NCBI GenBank assembly: GCA_039545355.1
Contig: BCJJ01000003.1
Span: 310,001 to 374,000, forward strand
From: Trichosporon coremiiforme
Lineage: Eukaryota; Basidiomycota; Tremellomycetes; Trichosporonales; Trichosporonaceae
DNA: 64,000 nt
Direction of reading: 5' to 3'
The position numbers were made by a program, and so were the translations under genes. Within the stretch, counting starts at the first letter, position 1, and each line of letters opens with the position of its first letter. Positions 46,902 through 57,640 of the stretch are shown here, piece by piece. The notes under the pieces are model-generated. The model was not told where the DNA came from. It did not search any database and saw only the letters and a program-made list of their open reading frames with translations.

Positions 46902-48353
46902 CTAGAAGTATGCGTCCGTTCTAAAGACGCGCTTGTTGCTGTCCTCGTCGCTGTTCTTCCGTGAGAACAGGGGCGTCGTGGACCCGGACATGTTGGCGAT
47001 TTGGTAGGATGACACTCGTGATTCGAAAAAGTTCGCCTTGCCTTGCAGAGAGATGAGCTCCATCCAGTCAAACGGGTTCGTAGAGTGGTAGATCTTCTCA
47101 TACCCGAGCGCGACGACAAGACGGTCAGCCACAAACTCCATGTACTGGCACATCGACTGCACGTTAGCTCAGACCTTAGTGACGGGACTTACATCCGCGT
47201 TGATACCGATCAGGGCGCAGGGAAGAGCGTCCGTCAAGAACTCCTTTTCAATGTCCAACGACTCCTTCACGATCTTGTGGACTTCCTCCTGCGAGCACTT
47301 GTGCTTGAGGTGGCTGTACAACAGGCAGGCGAAGTCGGTATGCAGACCTTCATCTCGACTAATGAGCTCGTTCGAGAACGTCAGACCACCCATGAGACCA
47401 CGCTTCTTCAGCCAGAAAATGGCAGCAAATGATCCGGAGAAGAAGATGCCTTCCACACAAGCGAATGCGATCAAGCGTATCCGGAAGGGCACATCGTCGG
47501 TGATGTACTTCATGGCCCAGTCGGCCTTCTTCTGGATGCAGGGAATGTTCTCCATGCCCTTGAACAGGAAGTCCTTCTCGTCCTTGTCCTGCACGTATGT
47601 CTCGATCAGGAGGCTGTAGGTCTCGGCGTGCACTTGCTCAATCATCGTCTGGAACGCATAAAAAGCACGCGCTTCGGCGATCTGCACTTCCGTGGCGAAT
47701 TGAGAGATGAGGTTCTCTCCGACGATTCCATCGGATGACGCAAAGAACGCCAGAATCCCTGACGGTGTCAACTACACACCCAGAGAGCCACAAGTTTACT
47801 CACGAAGGATAAAGAAGCGCTCTCGCTCGTTCATTCGCTCGTTCCAGTCGTACAAGTCCTTCGCCAGGTCGAGCTCCTCTGCCGTCCAGAAGCTTGCCTG
47901 AGCCTGCTTGTACGCAAGCCAGATGTCCCTGTACTTGATCGGAAACAGGACGAAACGGTCGCTGGTTTCGCGTAGAATGTCCTCGTCCTCCTCCTCGGAG
48001 AACTTGCGGATCATCGCGGGGGTGGATGGCGCCTTCTCCGACTTCGTGTTGCCATTGGTCTCGGCCACCTTGGTTACCTGTGTCTCGGGTAGCGGAGAGG
48101 AGACAGCGAGAGGCGACTTCGCGGCCGTGCCGTTTCGTCGACCGTCGTCGACCTCCAAGCGTTCCATTCTCTTGTCCAGGTTCAGATGGTCATACAGAGG
48201 TCGCTGGGTCTGGTTGATGCGTTCGATCTCCTCGGTGTCGTACCTGCTGGTGGCAGTCGACACGATCGAAGAAGACGAGGTTCTCCGGGAGAGCGGGGTC
48301 GATCGGGACAGGAGGTGCTGGTGGGGATGCGGTAGCTGGGCGGCGGTCGCCAT
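46902..48353 (-). CDS. RNR2: ribonucleotide reductase small subunit Rnr2
   Basis: Class Ia R2 subunit; its diiron-tyrosyl radical drives reduction of ribonucleotides by the large subunit. Three exons (48353-47804, 47758-47193 and 47156-46902) give 456 aa. Ligand and radical regions are intact: [44 protein letters not shown] (radical Tyr), [11 protein letters not shown] and [10 protein letters not shown]. The N-terminal about 110 residues are Ser/Thr-rich. The C-terminus ends FRTDAYF, comparable to the R1-binding tail. Fungal RNR2 is usually induced by DNA damage and in S phase; here it shares a 257-bp promoter region with mitochondrial IF2. Confidence 0.95.
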
Positions 48354-48610
48354 GGCGACGGTGTGGGTATCTCAAGTACGTGCAGTGCTTACTGCTCGTT
48401 GATCAACGTTGGCGAAGTGAGGGTGCGATGGAGCCTTTCATCTACTCAATTTCTGGCCATGACTTCAGAGCTCCGTCATGTCCAGTCATCTCGGTGGCAA
48501 ATTGTGCCTCGTGGTGGCTGTCACGTGACTATCGACCTCCACTTTCCTCCAACTGCAGGTGACGTCCCGAAGGCGCCGAAAATGGACTTTTGCAGTCTGT
48601 TATCATCGCC
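48354..48610. promoter_or_regulatory. bidirectional promoter RNR2/IFM1 with palindromic CACGTG
   Basis: This is the spacer between two divergent starts. It holds a 10-bp palindrome GTCACGTGAC at 48520-48529, which contains the bHLH core CACGTG and the longer CACGTGAC favoured by Cbf1-type factors. I see no MluI-type ACGCGT box. Confidence 0.5.
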
Positions 48611-51482
48611 ATGACCATGCTGCGGACATCGACTCGGAGTACGCTCATAAAAGCGCGGTTGGCGTACTACGCCGGAGCGGACCGATCAATCTCGACGACG
48701 CCGGTCGTCTTGAAGGAACGAGCCCCGCCCGCCACCCGCGACTGGGGCAAGCCGCCGCCTGCCCGGGATTGGGGAACGCCGCCTCCCGCTCGCGATTGGG
48801 GGTCGCCACCTCCTGCTCGTGACTGGGGAAAGCCCCCTCCCTCTCGGGATTGGGGAAGCGCTGCTCCCAGGAGTCGGCGCCAGAACGATCGCCAGAACGA
48901 TCGCCAGAACGATCGTCAGAACGACGGCTTCGGCAATGAGCCTCGAGGCAATCGGAGCAACAACAGGGGACCCCGACGGAACAACGCCGATGGCGGACGC
49001 GAACCCTCTGGACAGGCTGGCCGACGGGGCCCACGAAACAGCGACAATTCTGATCAAGGCAACTGGGACGTAGCCGGACGTAACTCTCGGCCGCCCAAGA
49101 CAACCGGGCCGGACGTGTTGACCCCTATCGGCACGCAGAGACGGGCTGCTGAGAAGGCTGCGGCGGCCGCTCCTCGATCTGGCGACGACTGGGGTTCTTC
49201 CCACGGCACGATGGATGAGGAAGGTGACCGTCACCGGCGAGGAAAACCGCGCCACGAACGATTCGGCCGCGAGTCGCGGTCGCTCCTGAAGGAGATCGGC
49301 GGAGAGCTCGAGATTCCTGGCCCGGAGCATCACCGTAGCCCGAAGGGCAAGGGAAAGAGCGCGAAGAGTGCCTCCAAGGACCGCGACCGCGATAGGCGTG
49401 AGTTCATGGTCATGGACGAGAATGAGGAGGCCGCCCTGCTGCTCGAGCAGATGAAGCTCGAGAAGAAGCGCAAGGCGGAGCGCGAGGCGAAGGAGAGGGC
49501 CGAGGCGAAGGCGGCCGCCGAGAAGAAGAACCGGATGCTGCGCGAGGTCCACATCCCGACTACGATCACCGTCTCGCAACTTGCGGCCAAGATGAACCTC
49601 CGACTGCCCCGCCTGCAGAACAAGATGCGCCAGATCGGTATGAAGGAGGAGCAGACCCGTGCGGACTACTTCCTGAACTCGGACCAGGCGTTCGAGCTCG
49701 CCCTCGAGTTCAATCGTGAGCCGGTCCTTGACTCGGACAAGGGCTTCGACCTGTACCCTCAGTGAGTAGCTTTGGCGCTCTGGCTAACGTTCCAGGCCGG
49801 AAGCCGATCTTTCAAAATGTCCTCTGCGTCCTCCCGTGGTCACGATCATGGGCCACGTCGACCACGGCAAGACGACGCTCCTCGACTCGTTGCGTAAGAC
49901 TTCGGTCGCGGCCGGCGAGGCGGGGGGTATCACTCAGCACATTGGTGCCTTCTCCGTGCCTTTGTCCGCCATTTCACCATCAGCCACTGACTCGGATGCT
50001 ACAATCACCTTCCTCGACACGCCCGGTCACGCCGCGTTCACGGGCATGCGTGCGCGTGGAGCTTCCATCACGGACTTCGTCGTGCTGGTCGTCGCCGCCG
50101 ACGACGGTGTCATGCCGCAGACGAAGGAGGTGATCAACCTCGTCGCCGCCGCCGGCGAGCAGGTCGGTCTCATTGTGGCGATCAACAAGTGCGACAAGCC
50201 GCTGGTCGACATAGAGCGCGTCAAGCAGGAGCTCGGTGCCGAGGGTGTCATTCTTGAGGAGGACGGCGGTGACGTGCCTGCCGTCCGCGTGTCGGGTCTC
50301 ACTGGTCTTGGTCTCGACGAGCTGACCGAGACGCTGTCGACGATGGCTGAGCTCCGCGAGCTGCGCGCCCGCGAGGACGGACAGGCCGAGGGTTGGGTGC
50401 TCGAGTCCAACGTCGACCCCGGACGTGGTATCATCGGCACCGTACTCGTGACGCGTGGTACGCTGAAGAGCGGCTCCTTCATCGTGGCTGGCGAGACGTG
50501 GTGCCGCGTGCGCCAGATGATGGACTCGAACGGCAACAGCGTCCAGAGCGCTGGCCCTGGCATGCCCGTGTCCATCAGCGGCTGGCGCTCCGTCCCGGAG
50601 GCAGGCACGCAGCTTCTCGAGGCGCAGAAGGAGGAGGACGCGAAGCGGTGCATCGCGAACCGACAGCGCGAAACCGAGCGGATCAAGATGGCCGCCGAGA
50701 TCGATGCGATCAATGAGAAGCGTGCCGAGGACCGCGAGGTTGCGGCGCAGCTCGCCGAGCGCGTCCAGGAGGCCAAGGCGGCGGGAGACAGCGTCACGAA
50801 GGCGCTGCACGCGGCGCGCCGAGCGGCCGAGGAGGCCAAGGCTGCCGGAAGGAAGGAGCTTCGTCTCGTCATCAAGGGTGACGTGAGCGGCACGGTTGAG
50901 GCGGTTGTCGGCTCCCTCCAGGGTATCGGAAACAAGGAGGCTGGTGTCAAAATCGTTCACACGGGCGTCGGTGACGTGCACGAGAGCGACATCGCGCTGG
51001 CCGAGGCGGCCGAGGGTGTGGTTATCGGTTTCAGCGTTGACTGTGCGCGCTCGCTCCAGCAGGAGGCGAAGGAGAAGGGCGTGCCTGTCTTGACGGAGCG
51101 GGTCATCTACCGCCTAATCGAGGACGTGCGGACACGCGTGGCTGCGCTCCTGCCGCCCGCAATCGAGACGCGCGTGCTCGGCGAAGCCGTCGTTCAGCAG
51201 TTGTTCGACATCAAGCTGCCGAAGAAGGAGGTCAAGCGCATCGCGGGCTGCAAGGTCGCGAACGGCGTCATCATGCGCAACGAGGGCGTGCGCGTGCTCC
51301 GCGGCCCGGAGCGTAAGATGATCTTCGAGGGCAAGATGGAGGCCCTCAAGCATGTCAAGAAGGACGTGCAGGAAATGCGCAAGGGAACAGAATGCGGTAT
51401 CGCTATCGAAGGGTTTCAGGACATTCGCGAGGGAGACGAGATCATCTCCTTCCAGACCTTCGAGGTGCCGCGCACCCTCTAA
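48611..51482 (+). CDS. IFM1: mitochondrial translation initiation factor IF-2
   Basis: GTPase that brings initiator tRNA to the mitochondrial small ribosomal subunit. Two exons (48611-49761 and 49796-51482) give 945 aa. A mitochondrial leader ([18 protein letters not shown]) precedes a linker with five RDWGxPPPA repeats and four RQND repeats. An IF2 N-domain-like segment ([16 protein letters not shown]) follows. The G domain has GHVDHGKTT, the switch [16 protein letters not shown] and NKCDK. C-terminal domains include [18 protein letters not shown], typical of IF-2. The intron is 34 nt with a ctaac branch. Length exceeds yeast Ifm1 mainly through the repeat linker. Confidence 0.93.
48721..48925 (+). 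repeat. in-frame coding repeats in IFM1 (27 bp and 12 bp units)
   Basis: About five copies of a 27-bp unit encode RDWGxPPPA-type nonapeptides. They are followed, near 48885-48925, by four copies of a 12-bp unit encoding RQND. Units differ mostly at silent or K/T/S positions. Confidence 0.85.
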
Positions 51483-51565
51483 AATTGCCCAGCACACATC
51501 ACCTCTCATCATTGACCGGCACTCATCATAGCACCCCTTATCAATGCATACTCCCCGAACAGACA

Positions 51566-51609
51566 TTGCAACTTGGGCTACGTGCAGTTGCAACTTGGGC
51601 TACGTGCAG
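51566..51609. repeat. 22-bp direct tandem duplication
   Basis: Two perfect adjacent copies of a 22-bp unit starting TTGCAACTTGGG and ending ACGTGCAG occur at 51566-51587 and 51588-51609. It lies about 85 bp past the IFM1 stop, so probably in or near its 3' UTR. Confidence 0.9.
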
Positions 51610-51973
51610 GCGTGACGTTGCGTGCAGGGTGTAGGACGCGTGCGTGCGTGCGTGGTTGTGTGTGTCGCAGTGTGTGCGAGCACGCCAACCTCCACGACTA
51701 TCCCGCCTCTGACCGTCCATGTCCGCCTCCGCCGACACCCTCCAAAAAGTGAGCCCCCAGCTAAATCCTTCTCATCTCGTGCCACCCGCATGATTCAGGT
51801 AAGGCCACCCCTACTACCCCTACCGGGCTGGTAGTCCCGGCGGGGCGGCCGTGTCCGCGCACCAGACCGCGGTGCTCGCGGCGTCCCACGAGTCGTACGG
51901 AAGGGTGTGCGGTGGTCAGGCCGCTTCGAGGCGAGCTCCGCTAGGCGGGCTCGGGTCCTTGACCACAGGACCT

Positions 51974-52010
51974 AACCGTTCGGCCAAGTTGCAAGCTTGG
52001 CCGCACGGTT
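51974..52010. repeat. inverted repeat, 15-bp arms, 7-nt loop
   Basis: The left arm AACCGT-T-CGGCCAAG pairs with the right arm CTTGGCCG-C-ACGGTT, with one mismatch, around the loop TTGCAAG. It is GC-rich and would form a stable stem in RNA. It might act as a transcript-end or structural element; no poly-T follows immediately. Confidence 0.8.
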
Positions 52011-52437
52011 TTGTTGTAAGCTGGGTCGGGGGAGGATTATAAGCTGTGTGGATGGGTGGGGGGGAGCACGCAGAGCGTACTTTCCCACCGTGGAGACGGT
52101 GGAGGAACTCACATGTTCACGCGACGCATGGGGCGAGACAAATGCGGATCAGCGCGGATCGAACGTAGGCGCGTTGCATGGAGCATACACACAAGGTCGT
52201 CCGTCGGGCGGGCGTCGTGTGCGTGTCGGCGTGTCTCGGCGACGGACGCGCCGTGGTGGTCCCGGCGCCTGGAGTGGCCTGTGGCCTGTGGTCAGACAAG
52301 TCGCGCTGTGTTAGTTGGGAGGGTGTTAGTTTGTGCTAGTTGCGCCGCTGCGACGATGCGTCTTCAGAAATACAAAGATGGCATCGTAACGACTCTATTC
52401 TATCTCGACCCAAAAATGACTGCCTACTGACCCCTTC

Positions 52438-54323
52438 TTACATGCGGAACACGCCCCAGTCGCCCGAGTCGCCGTCGGCGCCAATCTCGCCGCGGCTGCC
52501 TCCGTTTCCACCCTGAGGGCGGCTCGCCTTCTCGTCCGCAGCGACCTCGAGCGCGAGGCCAAGGACATCACGCGTGTCGGAGGGCTGGATGATGCCATCA
52601 TCCCAGAGACGGGCGGTCGAGTAGAGCGCCTCAGACTCCTTCTCAATACGCGCGCGGAGCTCGGCGAACTTCTTCTCGGCGTCGGCAGCGTTGCGGTTGC
52701 CCGAGACCGTCTGCATGACACTGGACAGCTGGTCAGGACCCATGACGCAGACCTTGGCGTTGGGCCACATGAACAGGAACCGCGGAGAGTAGGCACGGCC
52801 ACACATGCCGTAGTTGCCCGCACCGTACGAGCCATTCACGACGACAGTGAACTTGGGCACCTTGGCGCGCGCGACCGCGCGAACCATCTTGGCGCCATCC
52901 TTCGCGATACCGCCGCGCTCGGCAGCCTGACCGACCATGTAACCCGAGACGTTGACGAGGAAGACGAGAGGGATGCCGCGCTGGTTACACAGCTCGATGA
53001 AGTGCGTCGCCTTGAGCGCAGAGGGAGAGAGAAGCACACCGTTGTTCGCGACGATACCGACGGTGTGGCCGTGGATCTCGGCGAAGCCGGTGATGACGGT
53101 CTTGCCGTACTCCTTCTTGAACTCGCGGAACTCGGAGCCGTCGGTGATACGAGCGATGACCTCCTTCATGTCGAAGGACTTGCGGGAGTCGGCGGGGACG
53201 ATCGAGTTGAGCTCCTCAGCGGGGTAGGCCGGCTCTCGGGTCTCGCGAGGAGCCTTGGCGGACGGAACGGTCGCTTTGCCGAGGTCGAGGACGGCCTCAC
53301 GCGCGAGGCGGATGGCGTGGGCGTCGTTCTGCGCGAGGTAGTCGGCGACACCGGAGACCGAGGTGTGCATGTCGCCGCCTCCGAGGGTCTCGTCGTCGAC
53401 GACCTCACCGGTGGCAGCCTTGACGAGCGGAGGACCAGCAAGGAAGATACGACCCTGGTTCTTGACGATGATGACCACATCGGACATGGCAGGCATGTAG
53501 GCACCGCCGGCGACCGAGATACCGTGCGTGACAGAGATCTGGGGGATGCCGAGACCGGACATGCGGGCCATGTTGTAGAAGATGCGGCCGAAGTGGTCGT
53601 GGTCGGGGAACACGTTCGACTGGTAGGGAAGAGCGGCACCACCAGACTCGACGAGGTAGACACACGGCAGGCGGTTCTCAAGAGCAACCTGCTGCGCGCG
53701 GAGGTGCTTCTTGACGGTCAGGGGATAGTAGGCTCCACCCTTGACAGTGGGGTCGTTGGCGACGATCATGCAGCGCGTTCCGGAAACAGTTCCTATCTGT
53801 CAGCTGCGACTCCATGCTGAACTAAGCTGAGAACTCACCGATACCGGTGATGATACCAGCTCCGGGAAGGTCATCGGGGTAGACCTCGTGGGCAGCCAGG
53901 GGAGAGAGCTCAAGGAAAGCGCTGTCGGGGTCAAGGAGAGCCTGGACACTGGTTTGGTCAGCTAGTAAGCCTTTTGCGCGAGCACACAGATGCTCGCAGG
54001 CTTGCCCGGTTGCCCGGTCGCCGCACTCACCGTTCCCGGGCGCTGAGCTTACCCTGGCCCTTGGCCTTCCACTTCTCGAGCGTCTTCTTGCCGCCTCCTT
54101 CCCGGGCCTTGGCGCGGAGAGCCTTGAGGTTTTCGACAAGGTTGGTCATGTTGGCCTTGGCCTCCTTGGTCTCGGGGTCATTGGGCTTGAGCTTGGTGGG
54201 GAGGGGAGACGGGGGCGCATTGTTGGGGAGCGAAGGGGGCTGAGCGATGAGAGTGCGCGCGAGGTTGAGGTGGCTAGCGCGGGCGACGGTGGGCGCCACA
54301 CGAGTACGAGCGCGGAGCATCAT
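52438..54323 (-). CDS. MCCB: 3-methylcrotonyl-CoA carboxylase beta subunit
   Basis: Carboxyltransferase subunit of the mitochondrial biotin enzyme of leucine catabolism. Three exons are evident: an N-terminal exon ending [11 protein letters not shown], a short exon ([18 protein letters not shown] then [13 protein letters not shown]), and a long exon from about 53785 down to 52438. The leader [18 protein letters not shown] fits mitochondrial import. Conserved carboxyltransferase segments include [73 protein letters not shown] and [19 protein letters not shown]. The last about 25 residues are a Gly/Asp-rich extension. The alpha (biotin) subunit is not in this window. Confidence 0.95.
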
Positions 54324-55352
54324 CTTTGTCGTGAGTACGAATGAGGTGAGGAGACAGAGAAGATGGAAAGGGGAGCGATAAAGAAGCGTCTGCCATCTTA
54401 AGTTCCGTCATGTGCCGGGCCTGGCTGACCTGCTGGCTGAGCGCCGGTCGCGGCGGCTGTGTGCATGCCAGGTCGATGTCTGGAGTGGACCCGGTGCCCC
54501 TAGTCGGGACTTAGCCGGGGTCGGTTATTCACCGTGGTGGCCCTTGTTGACCGGTCCGAATAGCCCTCATTAGGAAAGTCTCCGCCTAAAGCGAGGCTGT
54601 TTGCTTTTGATTAGAAACCTCCTGGTCTCCGATTTGAAAGTCAGCCAGGGCATGACGAAATGCGGGCACGGAGGGAACACGCGCTGGAATCGTTGCCGAG
54701 CATGCCGAGATTCAGAGGTGCGATCGTTGACACCATGGTGCTTCCGCCGACCACGGAGATTGCCCAAATCGCGGAAGAAGGTGGGCACCCCGCACTCATG
54801 AGTAGTCACCAACCTCGGCAAGCCCTTCGTTCGCCATCGATCAAGGTCTTGGTCAAGTGGCCTAGCGGTTCACGTCCCACCTACGGCCACGGAGGTGCAC
54901 GCAGAGCCATTGGGCTCCATCCCACCAACCCCGCCTATGCATGCATAGCTCACGTGCAGCCCTCTAGACCACCGATATAAGTCCAGTTTCCGTGGTCGGA
55001 TCGTCTGCCAGGCCCGTTGCGGTCTCACGATCGGTTATGGACACACCGACCTGTGTCTCCGCTCGTCTCAATAAAGCGTCGATCGCTCAGACTGCATGCC
55101 CACACTTCAATGGTAAGGCTGTATCTCCGACCAACAAACGGCTATTCTTCTGACATGCATCAGGCGTTGTGAGTAGCATTGCACCACCGTCAACGCCGTC
55201 CAATGAGCTCGAAATCCCGTAAAAATTGTTGGGATATGGAAAAACGGGAATTAATTACTATTAGGCTGCTGGACCGCTTATATGCTAATTCCAACAAAAA
55301 ATGCGGAACAGGGGCTAGATGTAACCTGGCAGGAGTGTTCAAAAACATCGAA
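54324..55352. other. gene-poor stretch upstream of tRNA-Met
   Basis: It begins with the MCC beta promoter. No protein gene is supported. From about 55195 to 55345 the sequence is visibly AT-richer than its surroundings (for example GGAATTAATTACTATTAGG near 55249), up to the tRNA start. Confidence 0.4.
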
Positions 55353-55432
55353 AGCGACGTAGCTCAGATGGAAGAGCGTTGGGCTCATATGAGTTCACCC
55401 AAAGGGCAGAAGATCGAAACTTCTCGTCGCTA
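55353..55432 (+). tRNA. elongator tRNA-Met(CAT) with 7-nt intron
   Basis: The acceptor stem AGCGACG pairs perfectly with CGTCGCT, discriminator A. The D-arm is GCTC-AGATGGAA-GAGC. The anticodon stem TTGGG/CCCAA carries loop CTCATA plus A, with the 7-nt intron TGAGTTC after position 37. The T-arm is AGAAG-ATCGAAA-CTTCT. A Pol III terminator TTTTT is at 55439-55443. Confidence 0.93.
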
Positions 55433-56234
55433 AGAATATTTTTGTCTTTTTGGTGGTCGAAGCTGCCCTGAGGAATATGGACTCCCGTCCCGTGTTTTTT
55501 CAATTCCTCCGCCAATCTATTGATCGCTGCTCTCAGCTTCTTTGCGGAAGTGAGCACTGAAGTATCTGGTCGTGTGACCTGCGTAGTCAGCGCTCGTGAG
55601 CCTTCAATCGGGAGCAGCATTACCGCCGGAAAGCAGACCGGGCAAGGGACCCAGAAGCCAAGACACTGCACAAGCCAACCGACCCTTTGGGCAGCCTATG
55701 GTGGCTCTCCTCGTCCCCCTTGCGGTTCCTTCGGACGCGTCCGTCTGCAGACAATGCGGCGCTGCTCCATGCACTGTACATCGTGCCGTTGCAGCTTGTC
55801 CTTCCCCCAGCCAAGCGCACACGAGCTCGCCGGACGGATGCGCAGGCGTGCGTGCCATGGTTCTGCAGTGCTTGCTCTGCAGCCAAACCGCACTCGGACT
55901 ACACTCACGCGGCTCTCAGTGGCCGGATGAGGCCACTGCACGAGCTTGGCATCTGTCCATCAGCCTGCGGTCGGTGCGGGGGTGTGCATTGGCCATACTT
56001 GTTGCGTTCTGCACCGTCCCTCCTGTCGTTCCCTCTGCTCCCCTCGTTCCTTCATCCCCTGGTGCAGCTCCGTTCCTCCCGACCTGGTTCGCCATACTGA
56101 CGCTCGCTCGCTCACGGCCCCGGAGTTGTCATCATCTCTTTCACTCACTTGCTCAAGACACGACCCCTTCACATCTCCACGCTCTTTATCATCTTATAGT
56201 CTGAACAGCGCTTGACGCCTAGCTCAGTAACAAC
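55433..56234. other. spacer between tRNA-Met and LysM gene
   Basis: No supported gene on the plus strand beyond the LysM promoter. A minus-strand frame (55671 down toward 55440) reads like protein in places (KKLRAAINRLAEELKKHG) and is preceded by a ctgac-cag acceptor-like site. It runs into the tRNA, however, and I cannot complete a gene model. Confidence 0.35.
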
Positions 56235-56931
56235 ATGCTCGCCTTCGTCCTCTCCGTCCTGCCCCTGCTCGCGCTCGTCGCCGCCGACGACATGGTCCTC
56301 GACGAGCGCTGCGCGCGTACCGTCATCGTCGAGGCGGGCGACACTTGCGACTTCATCTGTGAGTCACAGAGCGAGCGAAGCGAGCGGAGTGGCCGCAGCT
56401 TGCCGATTGACTGTCCATCGCTCGCCCAGAGAGTTTTGCGCTGACAAGCAGCTACCAAGTACGGCGCCTCGACCTTCCAACTCTCGCACGTGAACCCGCT
56501 CTCGATTGACGAGGCGTGCGAGCAGCTCCAGATCGGCTCGGAGCTCTGCCTCGGCTTTGAGGGCTCGGACTGCACTAAGATCCACACCGTCGTCGAGGGC
56601 GACACGTGCGGCCACCTCATCGACGTGTATGGGATGGACGACGTGACCCTGCGCCAGAACAACCCCCAGATCAACGACGAGTGCACCAACATCTACATTG
56701 GCGAGGTGCTCTGCGTCGACACCCAGGCTTATGAATACCCCGAGTTTGACCAGGAGAAGTTCGAGGTGAGTCGGGCGGCGGTTAGGCCGCCTTCTGACCT
56801 GCTGAGGACGAGCGCTCGGAAAGGAGGCATGGAGGCGTGAAGGAAGAGACAGCAAAGCTGACGCTGACTTCTAGGTTGTCGCCGAGACGTACCTCCCTTT
56901 CTGTGACCAGGTCCACGAGGAGTCCGCCTAA
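56235..56931 (+). CDS. secreted protein with two LysM domains
   Basis: Small secreted LysM protein; the domain binds chitin or other N-acetylglucosamine polymers in the wall or outside the cell. Three exons are joined by a first intron at about 56361-56451 and a second from 56767 to about 56874; the last exon ends at 56931. The signal peptide MLAFVLSVLPLLALVAA is clear. LysM 1 runs from TVIVEAGDTCDF across the intron to LQIGSELCLG. LysM 2 runs from IHTVVEGDTCGHLIDVYG to IYIGEVLCV. Eight or more Cys suggest disulfides. There are no other domains, so it resembles the LysM-only secreted class; a role in wall biology or host/chitin interaction is inference. Confidence 0.85.
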
Positions 56932-56943
56932 GCGGGCGCAAGC

Positions 56944-56985
56944 CAACTTGGCTGGCCAAGTTGTCAGGAGCTGAAGTTCAGCTCC
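56944..56985. repeat. two adjacent perfect inverted repeats after the LysM gene
   Basis: The first (56944-56963) has 9-bp arms CAACTTGGC/GCCAAGTTG with a 2-nt spacer. The second (56967-56985) has 9-bp arms GGAGCTGAA/TTCAGCTCC around one base. They begin 12 bp past the stop codon, so they probably lie in the 3' UTR and may form stacked stems. Confidence 0.85.
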
Positions 56986-57640
56986 AAGTTGTTACTGATA
57001 CCGTAGTCATTCTGTTCAATCCTACCTATCCATGAATCCTCCTAACCTCTGTGCCTCACACAGAGGCTATATGGACAATGTCATCTTGTCGACTTACTTG
57101 CCATCCAGATCCTGCTTCGGTGTGATCGTGGAGCGCAAGTGGAGGCTCACAGACGACGACAATGTGGTAGACAGCCGTTACAGGACCGTGTGACTTCGTC
57201 ATTGTCCGCCTCAGGTCGAAACATTGATACCAGCTGAGACCGCCTGGACAGGCAACGGAGACGGAGTCAGACTCATGGCTGACAGAGATCAGTTCCCGAC
57301 GTCGCCGTCTCAGACCAGATCACCGAATAATGTTGACCAGACGGTTCCGAGACTGTTTGGAATGAGGCAGGCTCAAGCATGGGACGACCGCTACCATCAG
57401 GACGCTTCAAGGCATGCGAGTAAGGGCCGACACAGGGCGGACGGCCCGTGCTCTCCTTGCGGCGTTGCGGCGTGTCTCCATGCCACCTTCTCTTCGGTTT
57501 GTCGTCCCTACTTCACAACGCCACATCAGCGCCACACTCCTTCCTCTTCCCTAGTTGGTCCGGGCTCAGCGACCGCTCTTCCTTTGTTCGTCTAGGCACC
57601 TGACTACGATGCAGGGACAGGAAGAGGAGACAAAAACGCT
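56986..57640. other. spacer without recognised gene
   Basis: An open plus-strand frame (57224-57595) lacks family resemblance. Nothing else is seen until the tRNA terminator at 57632-57636. Confidence 0.4.

Larger units (their letters stand above)
51483..52437. other. spacer with tandem duplication and strong hairpins
   Basis: This is the 955-bp gap between the convergent 3' ends of IFM1 and the MCC beta gene. No gene is supported. It holds a 22-bp tandem duplication (51566-51609), a 37-nt near-perfect inverted repeat (51974-52010) and a shorter hairpin (52085-52102, arms CCACCGT/ACGGTGG). Confidence 0.5.

Noticed and set aside
51710..51840. possible tiny spliced gene (MSASADTLQK then a GTAAGG exon)
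   Set aside because: It would code only about 22 residues and the presumed second exon starts with a donor-like sequence; chance is the simpler explanation.
54845..54915. possible tRNA (GTGGCCTAGCGGTTC)
   Set aside because: Only a D-arm-like segment is present; there is no T-loop consensus or paired acceptor stem downstream.
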